A stretch of DNA of 64,000 nt, from positions 19,052,115 through 19,116,114 of the forward strand of contig NC_135555.1 of NCBI RefSeq assembly GCF_964340395.1, read 5' to 3'. Both the position numbers and the translations under genes were made by a program. The stretch is from Glandiceps talaboti (taxonomy: Eukaryota; Hemichordata; Enteropneusta; Spengelidae). Positions 26,400 through 37,000 of the stretch are shown here, in pieces (positions within the stretch are counted from its first letter, which is position 1; each line of letters starts with the position of its first letter). The notes beneath the pieces are model-generated. The model searched no databases and was not told the DNA's origin. It was given only the letters and a program-made list of their open reading frames with translations.

Positions 26400-27410
26400 T
26401 ATTACTGAAAATCTTTAATTGTGCAAATAAGTAATCAAACGTAAAAGCTACGTCAACAAACATTTCAGAACATGTGTGATTAGTTATGTTTGAAGCATGT
26501 ACAGAATTATATTAAATTTGAAGTATGCATTTGAAGATATACCCAGACTACAGAAAATCATTAATTATGCAAATGAGTTATTAAAACTAAAAACTACATC
26601 TCAAAGCACTTTAGAAACTGTGCTCTTTTTGTATTGTTGATGTATGTACTAAATTATAATGAATTTGAATTGTGCATTCTTGAAATAGCTTAATTTCTGA
26701 AAATCATTACTTATGCAAATGAACAGCCAGCCTTACCAATAACATACCATGAATACAGTAGTGTATCTGTTACGACAATTACAGTTTTCATGACAATATG
26801 GATAACTTCTTGCAATTAAAAACCAAATGTTTAGAATGCATTACTTATGCAAATGACTCATTAAATGTAAGTTAGATCAATAAGCTTTATGAGGCACGGG
26901 TGCCCTGGTATTATAAATGTATGTACCAAATTATATAGAACTTGAAGATTGCACTCTTCACTTTGAGAGCCTAATTACAGAAAATTGCTATTTATGCAAA
27001 TGACTCATTAAGACTAAAAGCTACATCAATGTGCTTTTCAGGATGTGTGCTTTGTTATGTTTGAAGTATATACCAAATTATATTGAGTTTGAAACATGCA
27101 TTCTTAAGATATAGCCCAATTACTGAAAATTATGCAAATGAGTAATTAAAACTAAAAGCTACATTATCACACTTTATATGGCACATGGATTTTGTTACCA
27201 TCAATGTATGTACCCATATTATATTGAATTTGAAGCATGCATTCTTCAGATAGTCTAATTACCAAAAAACATTATGTAAATAACTCATTAATATTCATGC
27301 ATTGTTTACCAAAACCTAATTACCCTAAAGAATATGAGCACCAAATTTAGTTTGAATTCAGCAAGCCATTTTTGAGAAAATGATGGCACAGACAGACAGA
27401 CAGACACACA
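26400..27410. repeat. Diverged satellite, about 140-148-bp units, each with an ATGCAAAT octamer
   Basis: About seven units can be followed by the phrase GAAAATCATTA(A/C)TTATGCAAATGA at about 26408, 26556, 26700, 26838, 26981 and 27126, with a weak last copy near 27265. Each unit also carries TATGTACCAAATTATATTGAATTTGAA-like text. The array ends in a (CAGA)n/(CA)n tract at about 27394-27416. No ORF. Confidence 0.85.
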
Positions 27411-27487
27411 CACACTTTTCATCCCTATATAACGTTCCTTACGAAAAGTAAAATTGAAGTTTCTACCGAAACTAATTTCTGTGAAGA

Positions 27488-27623
27488 GAAAATACTCACC
27501 TTTATTATACTACTATTGGGTTACCCTTTTGCTTATAGCCTAACTTCGCAAAATAAAGTCGTGACCCCTGACCCACCTGTGGCTATCCCATGATGCCCCT
27601 TTTCCCTCCAGTACTAAATTTTG
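27488..27623. repeat. DIRS left inverted terminal repeat (136 bp)
   Basis: It matches the reverse complement of 31560-31695 with a single mismatch (GCTTATAGCC against GCTTTTAGCC). It includes TACTACTATTGGGTTACCC and ends ...CTCCAGTACTAAATTTTG. The near-identity suggests recent insertion or gene conversion. Confidence 0.95.
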
Positions 27624-27694
27624 TCATATTAACAGACAAAAATACAGAAAAGTACACGAAACAGGAACTGTGGGGTGGTGGGAGGGATTCACAT

Positions 27695-27790
27695 AAAGGT
27701 GAGTATTTTCTCTTCACAGAAATTAGTTTCGGTAGAAACTTCAATTCTGTTCATCGAAAATACTCACCTTTATTATACTACTATTGGGTT
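27695..27790. repeat. DIRS internal complementary region
   Basis: 27695-27746 is the exact reverse complement of the left end 27452-27503. 27747-27790 is the exact reverse complement of the right end 31661-31704. The two halves meet at TTCAATT|CTGTTCATC. In the DIRS1 model this segment templates the joining of the two termini into a circle. Confidence 0.93.
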
Positions 27791-27835
27791 AGAATTTGTC
27801 AGCCAATTAGGAGGGGGGAGTTCCTGACATCCCAA

Positions 27836-29398
27836 TTATACAATGTGCTGACTGACACAGACTGGACCCAGAGACTGCAATTCAGATGCATCCTGGGCCA
27901 TATCTCTAAGATAGTAGCTTATAAAAGAATTAGGCGAACGCCAAGTAGCAGCTTTGAGTAGTTCTGCTACTGGAATTCCTGCATGTACTGCCCAAGAAGT
28001 TGAGATGGCTCTAACTTCATGGGCTGTGACCCGGGATAACCTTAAACTATCATCAGATGCTTCCTGGTATGCCCATCTGACTGTCTGAATAATCCACTTA
28101 GAAATTATGGCTGCCGAACAATCGCTCTTGTTGTCGGGGTCATAAGGGATGAAGAGACGTGATCTCTCTCCTCTGAATGAGTTGGTACGATGCAAATACC
28201 AACGTATGGCTCGAACCGGACAAAGTAATCTCTCTTGTTTGTCAGAACCTACCAAATTAGAGAGCGCAAGAAGGGTAATGGGGGAAGAAAAGGACCCCAG
28301 TACCTGGTTCTTTGCTAAGAAGGACGGGTGAGGCCTGAGAATTACTTGTGATTCAGACCAGGTAATTCTCCCCTTGCTCACATCCAAAGCATGGATCTCA
28401 CTGCGTCTTCTGCCTGACGCTAAGGCCAAGAGGAAGACTGTTTTGAGTGTCATTGCTCTCAATGAAACTGATTGCAGAGGTTCAAAGGGAGCTTTCTCCA
28501 GTACCCTCAGGACTAATGCCAGATTCCACTGAGGGACCGAAATAGGTTTAGGAGGACGCTTGATATGGAAATGCCTAATCATGCTAGATAAGACTTTATC
28601 TTGACCAAAGTCTTTTCCTCCTGTACTCTTAATGGTAGATGCAATTGCTGCGCGGTATACCATTATAGTCTTTACAGCAAATTTCTTAACATTAAAGAGA
28701 TCTAACAAGAAGTCTGCAAAGTCTCTGGTAGTGATATGGATTGGATCAATCTGCCTTCGCTGACACCAATCACAAAATCGTTCCCATTTGCTGTTGTAAG
28801 TGCTGAGAGTACTTGCCCGCTGCGGTCTTGCGATAACCGCGGCAGAGTCAGTAGAAAATCCTTTCTGAACGAGGGATTTCTCGATAGTTTGAATGCGTGA
28901 AGACGAAAAATCTCTGGGCTGGGGTGAACAATGCTCCGACCCTGAGAGAGAAGGTCTGTCCTCTGTGGGAGTCGAATTGGGCAATCTACTAGAAGAGACA
29001 GAAGCCAAGGGAACCAAGACCGATTTGGCCATAGCGGTGCTATCAGAATAAGGACTACATCCTCCTCCTGTACCTTGCGAAGGACCAGAGGAAGAATCAC
29101 TATTGGAGGGTAAGCATACGCTAATATTCCCTCCCATGAGATTGACAGCGCATCCGTCGCTACTGCCCTTGTGTCCAGAGTTGGAGCTACGAACATTGGC
29201 AGTTTTGTGTTGTGGTAAGTTGCAAAGAGATCCAGCAGGGGGGTTCCCCAGTGAGCGAAGAGCTGATTTGCTACCTCCTGGGGGATCTCCCATTCTGTTG
29301 GCCGAACCTTCTTCTGCCGAGAGAGAGCGTCGGCGATTCCGTTCAGTCTGCCGGGGAGATGTCGTGCTCTTAGGGTTATGTCCCTCTCTTTGCACCAA
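27836..29398 (-). CDS. DIRS tyrosine recombinase
   Basis: An uninterrupted 520-codon frame; the domain proper occupies roughly residues 170-520. Catalytic residues of the lambda-integrase fold are visible: Arg in LASGRRRSEIHAL, the H-x-x-R box as TAHEVR, a Trp in AATWRS, and the nucleophile Tyr in SFISYYLRD about 24 residues before the end. An N-terminal core-binding segment (STLSTYNSKWERFCDWC) precedes it. The first ~165 codons overlap the RT/RNase H frame in a different phase and may not be translated as such; the true start is uncertain. In DIRS elements this enzyme integrates the circular double-stranded DNA intermediate, which explains the lack of target duplication. No stops or frameshifts are seen in the domain. 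Confidence 0.9.
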   Translation of the reverse strand: MVQREGHNPKSTTSPRQTERNRRRSLSAEEGSANRMGDPPGGSKSALRSLGNPPAGSLCNLPQHKTANVRSSNSGHKGSSDGCAVNLMGGNISVCLPSNSDSSSGPSQGTGGGCSPYSDSTAMAKSVLVPLASVSSSRLPNSTPTEDRPSLSGSEHCSPQPRDFSSSRIQTIEKSLVQKGFSTDSAAVIARPQRASTLSTYNSKWERFCDWCQRRQIDPIHITTRDFADFLLDLFNVKKFAVKTIMVYRAAIASTIKSTGGKDFGQDKVLSSMIRHFHIKRPPKPISVPQWNLALVLRVLEKAPFEPLQSVSLRAMTLKTVFLLALASGRRRSEIHALDVSKGRITWSESQVILRPHPSFLAKNQVLGSFSSPITLLALSNLVGSDKQERLLCPVRAIRWYLHRTNSFRGERSRLFIPYDPDNKSDCSAAIISKWIIQTVRWAYQEASDDSLRLSRVTAHEVRAISTSWAVHAGIPVAELLKAATWRSPNSFISYYLRDMAQDASELQSLGPVCVSQHIV

Positions 29399-30306
29399 AA
29401 CATCATGTCCCAGAGCAGATAACAGAGGTCTGGTGACTTTGTGCCCCCATTTTGTTTACATATGCTACCACTGTCGTATTGTCGGAGTGGAGCAGTACGT
29501 GGCGAGCCGACACCAGAGTCTCGAATTGCACTAGGGCTAGAAAGACTGCCTTGAGTTCTAACCAGTTGATGTGTCTCTGACTTGTTACTCCCCCCCCCCC
29601 CCCACTGACCTGAGGCCACCTGGGAGTCGCAGTGGGCTCCCCATCCCTCTTTCGAAGCATCGGTGAAAAGGGACAGGTTCGCCTTTTGATACACTAGGGA
29701 CCTCCCTTCTAGCAAATTGTTCTCGTCCACCCACCAAAGCAGGTGCAAGCGGAGAGACGGACGAATAGGAACCTTGAAGGAGAGGGGGTGTAATGATGGG
29801 CGCCAGAATGCCAATAGGTATAATTGGATGGGGCGCATACGCAAACGTGCCCATGGGGTGAGATCTATAAGGGAATTCATCAACCCTAGGATGGACAGTA
29901 TTACCCTTGCCTGAGTGGCATGCCTGGGAAGGATCGTATGAATGGCACTCGCTAGCTTGTCTACCCTGTCCTGAGGGGGGCAGACAATACCTCGGTATGT
30001 TAGAAAATGCATCCCCACAAAGTTCATGTCTTGTGTGGGGACTAGTTGCGACTTTTCGTAATTGGGGAGAAAACCCAAACGAACTAGAACGGATAGGGTC
30101 TCTTGAACCCGAAGAACTAAGGCTTCTTGAGTCATGCTGCGAAGAAGCCAATCGTCGAGATAAGGGTGAAGCAGAATGCCCCTTTGATGTAGCCATGCCA
30201 CGGGGGCTAAAATGATACGAGTGAAGATTCTGGGGGCCGTTGCAAGGCGGTGGACTGTGCGAGCGGCGTGGGGAACGAGAGCGATCTCTGCGAAATCGAA
30301 GTACCC
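28702..30306 (-). pseudogene. DIRS reverse transcriptase (truncated) / RNase H / methyltransferase-like region
   Basis: In the frame following the ORF1 stop, the RT begins abruptly at ATAPRIFTRII (motif B in this family), then LLHPYLDDWLL carries the catalytic YLDD box. RNase H follows with FTDASKEGWGAH, and its last box is HLPGRLNGIADALSRQ. After it comes a segment with LLDLFATYHN and WPNRSWFPWLL, which corresponds to the DAM-methyltransferase-like domain of DIRS1 elements. Upstream of motif B the expected RT fingers and motif A (the first catalytic Asp) are absent in all frames. The RNase H is also broken by two frameshifts in homopolymers: the C-run at 29588-29603 and a G-run near 29450. 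The polymerase cannot be functional as it stands. Confidence 0.88.
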
Positions 30307-31311
30307 CTACGTCACGTTCCGGCGGACTGCGTGAACGACGGTGGCACTGGGAACGGTCATAAGGCGACCGTGACCTCTCTCTTCCTCTATCCCCTCCTCC
30401 CCAGGGACCCCTAGACTGATGGGTATCCATGGTGGGGGGGGGGGGTAACCATAAGGTGACCAATAATTAGGTGGAGGCCAAAACCCTGTAGGTTGGCCAA
30501 AGGCAGTCCAAGGAAATGGATTTTGTCTTGGATCCAAATCTGTGGAAGTTTCACCTTGTGGGTAGCCCATAGCATTGAATGGATATGGTAGCGTCCCCGT
30601 AGGAGGCCATGGTATCGACCTAGGATCAGGTGACTGATCACGTGATCTGCTAGCAGTAGGGCGGGAAGTGCGTCTTTTGACTTCCGGTATTACCCCACGC
30701 GAAGAATCTAGCATATTCGACGGCATGGTTTGTCGTTCACTGAACGACCCTTGAACGGTATGTGGACGGCTCAAAGGGTTTACGTCAGTTCGCCTGGGAG
30801 GTTCTCGAAACCGACCGCTATATTTAGGTGTCGGAGACGGAGAACGAGATTCAGGTTTGTAGGAAGAGGGGCTGTCTGTAATTACAGGACACTCTCCACT
30901 AACAATACCTGTATCAGGACGTCCCTTATCGGACGAGTCCTGCATAGGTCCACGAGAAACCCGTACTTCAGAACCCGTTGTGGTTAAGACCTCGCCCTCA
31001 GAAGGGCGTTTTGTCGTGGGAGAACCCACACTTACACAAGACTTACCTGAAAATTTATCTAAATCGGGGCTCGGAGCAGCGGAGGTCCGCTTACTCTGCT
31101 TTGATTTAGGTTTACGTGACGATTCAATAGGTTTATCAAATTCCTGCCATTGATCGTCTACCCAATGACCGCATACGGTTTTGCATGGTGAAGTATGGGA
31201 ACACTTCCGACAAGAAGGGCAAAATTTGTGGAGGTCCTCCATGTGGAAAACATGTCCACAAGACCCCTTCTTTTGGTTCGGAAGCATGGTTTGAAAATAC
31301 GCTTTAAACAA
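30307..31311 (-). CDS. DIRS ORF1 (gag-like) with Cys/His cluster and RS-rich C-terminus
   Basis: The 334-codon frame begins MFKAYFQTM; a second Met at MLPNQKK is close behind. Near the N-terminus is a Cys/His cluster (CGHVFHMEDLHKFCPSC, then CSHTSPCKTVCGHW) of the kind found in DIRS ORF1 proteins and presumed to bind zinc. The middle is rich in Ser, Pro and Arg. A long G-run on the plus strand at about 30431-30443 interrupts the frame. In the neighbouring frame (30463 down to about 30240) the sequence continues as an Arg-Ser dipeptide domain (RSRSP, RRSRSPPERD, RDRSRSPRRSHSP), probably the original C-terminus. ORF1 proteins of this class are thought to coat the RNA. Function is inferred from position and composition. 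Confidence 0.7.
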   Translation of the reverse strand: MFKAYFQTMLPNQKKGSCGHVFHMEDLHKFCPSCRKCSHTSPCKTVCGHWVDDQWQEFDKPIESSRKPKSKQSKRTSAAPSPDLDKFSGKSCVSVGSPTTKRPSEGEVLTTTGSEVRVSRGPMQDSSDKGRPDTGIVSGECPVITDSPSSYKPESRSPSPTPKYSGRFREPPRRTDVNPLSRPHTVQGSFSERQTMPSNMLDSSRGVIPEVKRRTSRPTASRSRDQSPDPRSIPWPPTGTLPYPFNAMGYPQGETSTDLDPRQNPFPWTAFGQPTGFWPPPNYWSPYGYPPPPPWIPISLGVPGEEGIEEERGHGRLMTVPSATVVHAVRRNVT

Positions 31312-31559
31312 TAGTCAAAAGCGGAAAAAATTGAAACGGTCGTGTAACGGAACACAACACACGACCGCTCAATACTAAACAGAACAAATAAAGAAAAGCG
31401 AAGCTTAAAACAAGCACAATTGAATGAAAAGAATAAAAGAAAGGACTCAGCTGGGGTTTCCAGGGACTGGGTGCCACAGAAGTCAGCTATAACAATCCAC
31501 CAAGGCTTGAAAAGGCTAATTTGTCGTGAGCGAAGAAAATGTACGTCTTCTTTCGCTCG

Positions 31560-31695
31560 CAAAATTTAGTACTGGAGGGAAAAGGGGCATCATGGGATAG
31601 CCACAGGTGGGTCAGGGGTCACGACTTTATTTTGCGAAGTTAGGCTAAAAGCAAAAGGGTAACCCAATAGTAGTATAATAAAGGTGAGTATTTTC
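31560..31695. repeat. DIRS right inverted terminal repeat (136 bp)
   Basis: Inverted partner of 27488-27623 with one mismatch. It lies upstream of the ORF1 start, so it should hold the 5' control region of the minus-strand element. Confidence 0.95.
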
Positions 31696-31958
31696 GATGA
31701 ACAGAAATGACATTTTGTGACCCAAAATGTGATCATTTTCAATTGAACATTTAGGCACCAAAAGTAATATCCCTACCAAATACTATGTATACTAAGGCAA
31801 TTTGTACAGCAGTTTTGACATTAGATTGTTTACACACACACACACACACACATACCCACCACACACTTCAGATGCCTGGAGTACTACTGAACCTCACAGT
31901 TCACTGATGTGCAAAAAATAACAACATCTAAAGAGTAATTTAAAGTGTGTCGTACTTA

Positions 31959-32423
31959 CATAGGGAGCTCGTCTTCCAACAGTGAATAAGAAGCAATAAT
32001 ATGTAAATGATGTAGAATATACAATAAAATGATTTACTACTTACTCTGGGCTCTTTTTTCGTGAGATCGAGAATGGGTGACTTGACTAGCTAAGATCAAT
32101 GAAACATATGTACAAATAATGATGCATGTGCTCATGTGCATAATGGGTTAGCTATTTATAGAATGCCGACATCATTTCCACAGTTGATGATGGCACGCGC
32201 TTCCGCAACACTGTCCCCTGTACACAAATTTATAGATGTAGAAATGGGATGAAGCTTTCCAAGCCAAACGATTCTAGTCAAACAACAAGAAATCAAAAAC
32301 CATAAAGTCAAACCCCAAATACACAACATCTTACAATCGACAACATAATTTAGTAACCTCATGAGTAAAATAGATAACACCAAAGACACAGCTTATTCAC
32401 TGTTGGAAGATGAGCTCCCTATG
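31959..32423. mobile_element. TIR element with 7-bp target duplication GTACTTA
   Basis: The 32-bp termini are inverted repeats with one mismatch: CATAGGGAGCTCGTCTTCCA at the left and the complement TGGAAGATGAGCTCCCTATG at the right. Direct GTACTTA copies flank it at 31952-31958 and 32424-32430. The 465-bp body has no transposase. The 7-8-bp duplication suggests a hAT-like or related mobiliser. Confidence 0.82.
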
Positions 32424-32427
32424 GTAC

Positions 32428-32922
32428 TTATGATGTGCCATGTACTGTTTTCTGAGAAAGTTTAAACAAATATGAAAATGCTACGTACAGTACTTTAAAA
32501 CATGACAGAGGACTCCTTCGAATGTCAATATACGTTTTGAACAAATATGAAGGATCCAGTTCCTGTTCGTTTGGAATTCCACAGCCATCTTTAATTACTC
32601 TAAGAGTACTCTTTGCAACATGTGTACGGGTGACAATAATATGAGAGGTGCCCATAAGGGAAACATGGTACACGATCTTGAAATCATCAGTTTCAAAAGG
32701 AGATTTATCTGCAACACTGAGGCACTGTCCGATAACCTGTGATATATGTGCTACAGCTCTTGATAACCGGTAGGTACGTCTTTTTGATGATTTGGAGGTT
32801 TTCCCAATTTTTTGTCGTTTACTTTTGTTCTGCATTAAAATAATAATAAAAGGAGAACCAGTTACAAAGTTACATGATGGTATCAATGACTATTTTAGTG
32901 TCAAGATTAATCTCAATGAATT

Positions 32923-32960
<38 letters not shown>

Positions 32961-33046
32961 GTACTACTACTACTACGACGACAACAACTACTAGTACTAC
33001 TATGACTACTACTACTACAACTACTACTACTGCTGCTGCTACTACA

Positions 33047-33092
<46 letters not shown>

Positions 33093-33981
33093 TTATTACT
33101 ACAACTACTACTACTAAATAGTGATTGAACAATTGTATCACAAACTGCTTATGCACAAAGCTTAGTTGTAGCACAATGCATTGTAACTAGACTATGAAAG
33201 CAAGATCATGAAGTTGAAACATTATCATTGCATGTAAAAGACAAGGCAAAACTAACCTTTGACCTTGAAGGATCAAATACTAATTTTACAAAATAAAAAA
33301 TATCACCAATGGCACTGTAGCACAACTGTATTTGGATGTTACTACTGACGTGGTATTGTTGCACGGCATATCTGCATACATTTTTGGAATCTTTGTTTAC
33401 TTACCTACCCATCCCTGTTCTTATCTTTGTAATATGAATCATCATTTCAGTGTTGTAAGGACTTGAATGTGGTTGCTCAGGCCAGTTTTGTCAAAATGTT
33501 TTGAACAGTAACTGCAGAATAATCCTCCAGAAACATCCCCACCAAGTTTCAGCTCCCATTCACACTGTTATGTAGTTTTCAAGTTTTTGACCAAAATTGA
33601 GATTTTGAGACCTAATTTTCATATCGCCAATGGGATCATCATGTTATGAATACATCTTTATCTACTCATCCTCAGATGCATCCCCATCAAAATTCAGTTT
33701 AATCTGCTCAGTAGTTTAGGAATTAGAGATTTCTGACCAAAAAGACACATTTTAGCCCTAATTTGCATATAACGGATGGTATCATCATGTCATGAACAAT
33801 TTTTAATCTAAACACTCCTAAGAACATTCCCAACAAATTTCAGATTGATCTGCCCAGTAGTTGCAATTTTTTTTGGACCAAAAATGAGATTTTTTGACCC
33901 AAATCACACATATGTGATGCAATCATTTTACTTTGAACAATTTCCCAACTCAAATACCATGGCAGCTGAGTTCAAGTCATC

Positions 33982-34065
<84 letters not shown>

Positions 34066-37000
34066 TGGATGGATAGAAAAACCACACCATGCCTAAAATG
34101 TATCCTTTCAGACTAGTAAATAATGTACTGTTGTGTGACCAATTCATAATGACATTTTTTTTACATATTGACAGAGGTAAAGGTAAAGTGCTATAATTAC
34201 TTTGCTTAAGGCAAAAAAAAGAAGAATTGTTTCTGGTATGACATCTGCCCCATATACACACTTGCTCTACAGTACTAAATAAAAAGAATAGTAACTGCCA
34301 TAAATAGTAGATTGAGTGACAGGTTTGAGAATTAAAAAGAAAATCACGTTGTTGCACAACTTTAGACAAAAAGACTTGACCAGAAACAATTCTTTTTTTT
34401 GGCCTAAGGTAGGTTTGTTGAGTGCACTACATGTCTTAAGCAGCCTTTTCTTGTTATTAATGTTACCAGAGTAAATCAGTCAATAATGTTATTTAGGAAA
34501 AGATATATCATTCTATGGAGATTGAATGGTGTCAGACTACAGTTGTATCAAAATCATAGCTGGGATGGTATTGTGATAACACTCACACAATTCATCAGAC
34601 TAGAAAAGTATAAGGAAGCAACAAACTACATGTGTACATACCTCACTTAATACAATTGGGAATCCGTTCTTAGTGGATCTAATGGAGAGAGAACGAACTG
34701 CATTGTACATCAAGAGAACATTTGTCTCAGATCTCACCTGTACCCCACAGATATCAAAACAGAAACTAGTGGCATCACGTAACCTACAAAGAAATTTAAA
34801 GTAAAAATGTTCTCATAAACAATATATAAATGGCATATATTTACCATAATGAAACATACACTTTGAAGGATAAAATTCTTCAATAACATGTTGCCAACAG
34901 CCCTGCAATGTGTCTTAAACATTGAAAGTGTTATGTGTGTTGCACTATCTTCCATAAAAAAGCTATTATGACATGTAAGTTATACATGTAAAATACCCAA
35001 GTGGATGATAGTGGTACCTTGATCACAATTGGGATATACATGTAAAATACCCAAGTGGGTGATAGTGGTACCTTGATCACAATTGGGATATACATGTAAA
35101 ATACCCAAGTGGGTGATAGTGGTACCTTGATCACAATGGGGTTATACATGTAAAATACCCAAGTGGATGATAGTGGTACCTTGATCACAATTGGGATATA
35201 CGTGTAAAATACCCAAGTGGGTGATAGTGGTACCTTGATCACAATTGGGATATACATGTAAAATACCCAAGTGGGTGATAGTGGTACCTTGATCACAATT
35301 GGGATATACATGTAGAATACCCAAGTGGGTGAGAGTGGTACCTTGATCACAATGGGGTTATACATGTAAAATACCTAAGCGAGTGATAGTGGTACCTTGA
35401 TCACAATTGGGATATACATGTAAAATACCCAAGTGGGTGATAGTGGTACCTTGATCACAATTGGGATATACATGTAAAATACCCAAGTGGGTGATAGTGG
35501 TACCTTGATCACAATTGGGATATACATGTAGAATACCCAAGTGGGTGAGAGTGGTACCTTGATCACAATGGGGTTATACATGTAAAATACCCAAGCGAGT
35601 GATAGTGGTACCTTGATCACAATTGGGATATACATGTAAAATACCCAAGTGGGTGATAGTGGTACCTTGATCACAATTGGGATATACATGTAAAATACCC
35701 AAGTGGGTGATAGTGGTACCTTGATCACAATTGGGATATACATGTAAAATACCCAAGTGGGCGATAGTGGTACCTTGATCACAATGGGGTTATACATGTA
35801 AAATACCCAAGTGGGTGAGAGTGGTACCTTGATCACAATGGGGTTATACATGTAAAATACCCAAGTGGGTGAGAGTGGTACCTTGATCACAATGGGGATA
35901 TACATGTAAAATACCCAAGTGGGCGATAGTGGTACCTTGATCACAATTGGGATATACATGTAAAATACCCAAGTGGGTGAGATAGGTACCTTGATCACAA
36001 TGGGGATATACATATAGAATTACCCAAGTGGGTGAGAGTGGTACCTTGATCACAATTGGGATATACATGTAAAATACCCAAGTGGGTGATAGTGGTACCT
36101 TGATCACAATGGGGATATACATATAGAATACCCAAGTGGGTGAGAGTGGTACCTTGATCACAATGGGGATATACAGTAATCAACCAATAATCAAGATAGT
36201 GTAAACACTGAAGGTCCCCAAAAATCATTCAACATGTCACAACACTAGATTCAGTTTTTGCCTATCTTAGCTTCCTATGATAACCTGCCAAGTCTAAAAA
36301 TGACTTAACTTCTTTCACTGTTTCAGGCTGCTTTATTTTAACAATTTAGTTTGCACTTTGTCTGACATAACTTTGAGCAAAAGTGTACACTCTAGTACTT
36401 CTTTCTCTCAATATTATGGGGTGGGGGGTGATGCGTAAAGCAATTCACACGGTTCGGTTACTGTCATATCTAACAATGCTTTCACTTCACTTTGAACAAT
36501 TTCTTGCATAGCCAATGGCAGTGGATGTGGTTCAGATCTGTTACTTGTTAACTTTATATCATGTTTCTCAATCTTACATTGTACACTCTCCTTGTAAATC
36601 AGTAAACACATCTGAATACACTCTCAAAATTTCTTTCACCGCCATCCTCTGTTCTACACATATCTCATCAGAGATATGCACATTTTCTATAGTTTCTATT
36701 GCTTGTATGGGTACAGTATCTACTAATTCAGGTGATTTGAACACTTCTCACTTTCAATCACAGCTGCTGCATCACTCCAGTTATTGTCACATTCGTATTA
36801 ATATTTTCACTATCTCTCTCTCCTCATAATTCTTTGAAATGTTGGCATGATACAAATTCAATTATGCCTCCACATTGATTCTATCATCAAAAGATGTGGC
36901 TAACACAACTAACTTGTGGCTAATTTTTTTTTTTAGAATTTTCAACACACGTTATGTTTGGCTTACACATTTGAAATTCTAGTGCTAATCCTGTTTTTAA

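Larger units (their letters stand above)
27452..31704 (-). mobile_element. DIRS1-type tyrosine-recombinase retrotransposon, 4.25 kb, internally deleted
   Basis: The element shows full DIRS architecture: inverted terminal repeats (27488-27623 and 31560-31695), an internal complementary region (27695-27790), and, from right to left on the minus strand, a gag-like ORF, a reverse transcriptase/RNase H/methyltransferase-like ORF, and an overlapping tyrosine recombinase ORF. The complementary region is the exact reverse complement of the right end joined to the left end, which fixes the boundaries to within about two bases. There is no target-site duplication, as expected for integration of a circular intermediate by a tyrosine recombinase. 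It is shorter than typical DIRS elements because the N-terminal part of the reverse transcriptase is missing. It lies beside a satellite array. Confidence 0.92.

Noticed and set aside
29103-29534. 143-codon plus-strand ORF within the DIRS element, and other plus-strand ORFs at 29717-30215
   Set aside because: Antisense shadows of the RT/RNase H and recombinase frames.
32156-32389. Minus-strand frame ending in a plausible terminal exon
   Set aside because: It lies wholly inside the 465-bp TIR element, so a host exon is unlikely.
32792-33174. Poly-Thr and poly-Val ORFs of about 100 codons
   Set aside because: Translation of the (ACT)n run; there is no unique flanking coding sequence in those frames.
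34931-36161. Repeat protein with 18-residue units (up to 212 codons)
   Set aside because: The period of 54 bp keeps the frame open by arithmetic; it lies in an intron, has no start context or splice borders, and related frames are equally open. Kept as a minisatellite.
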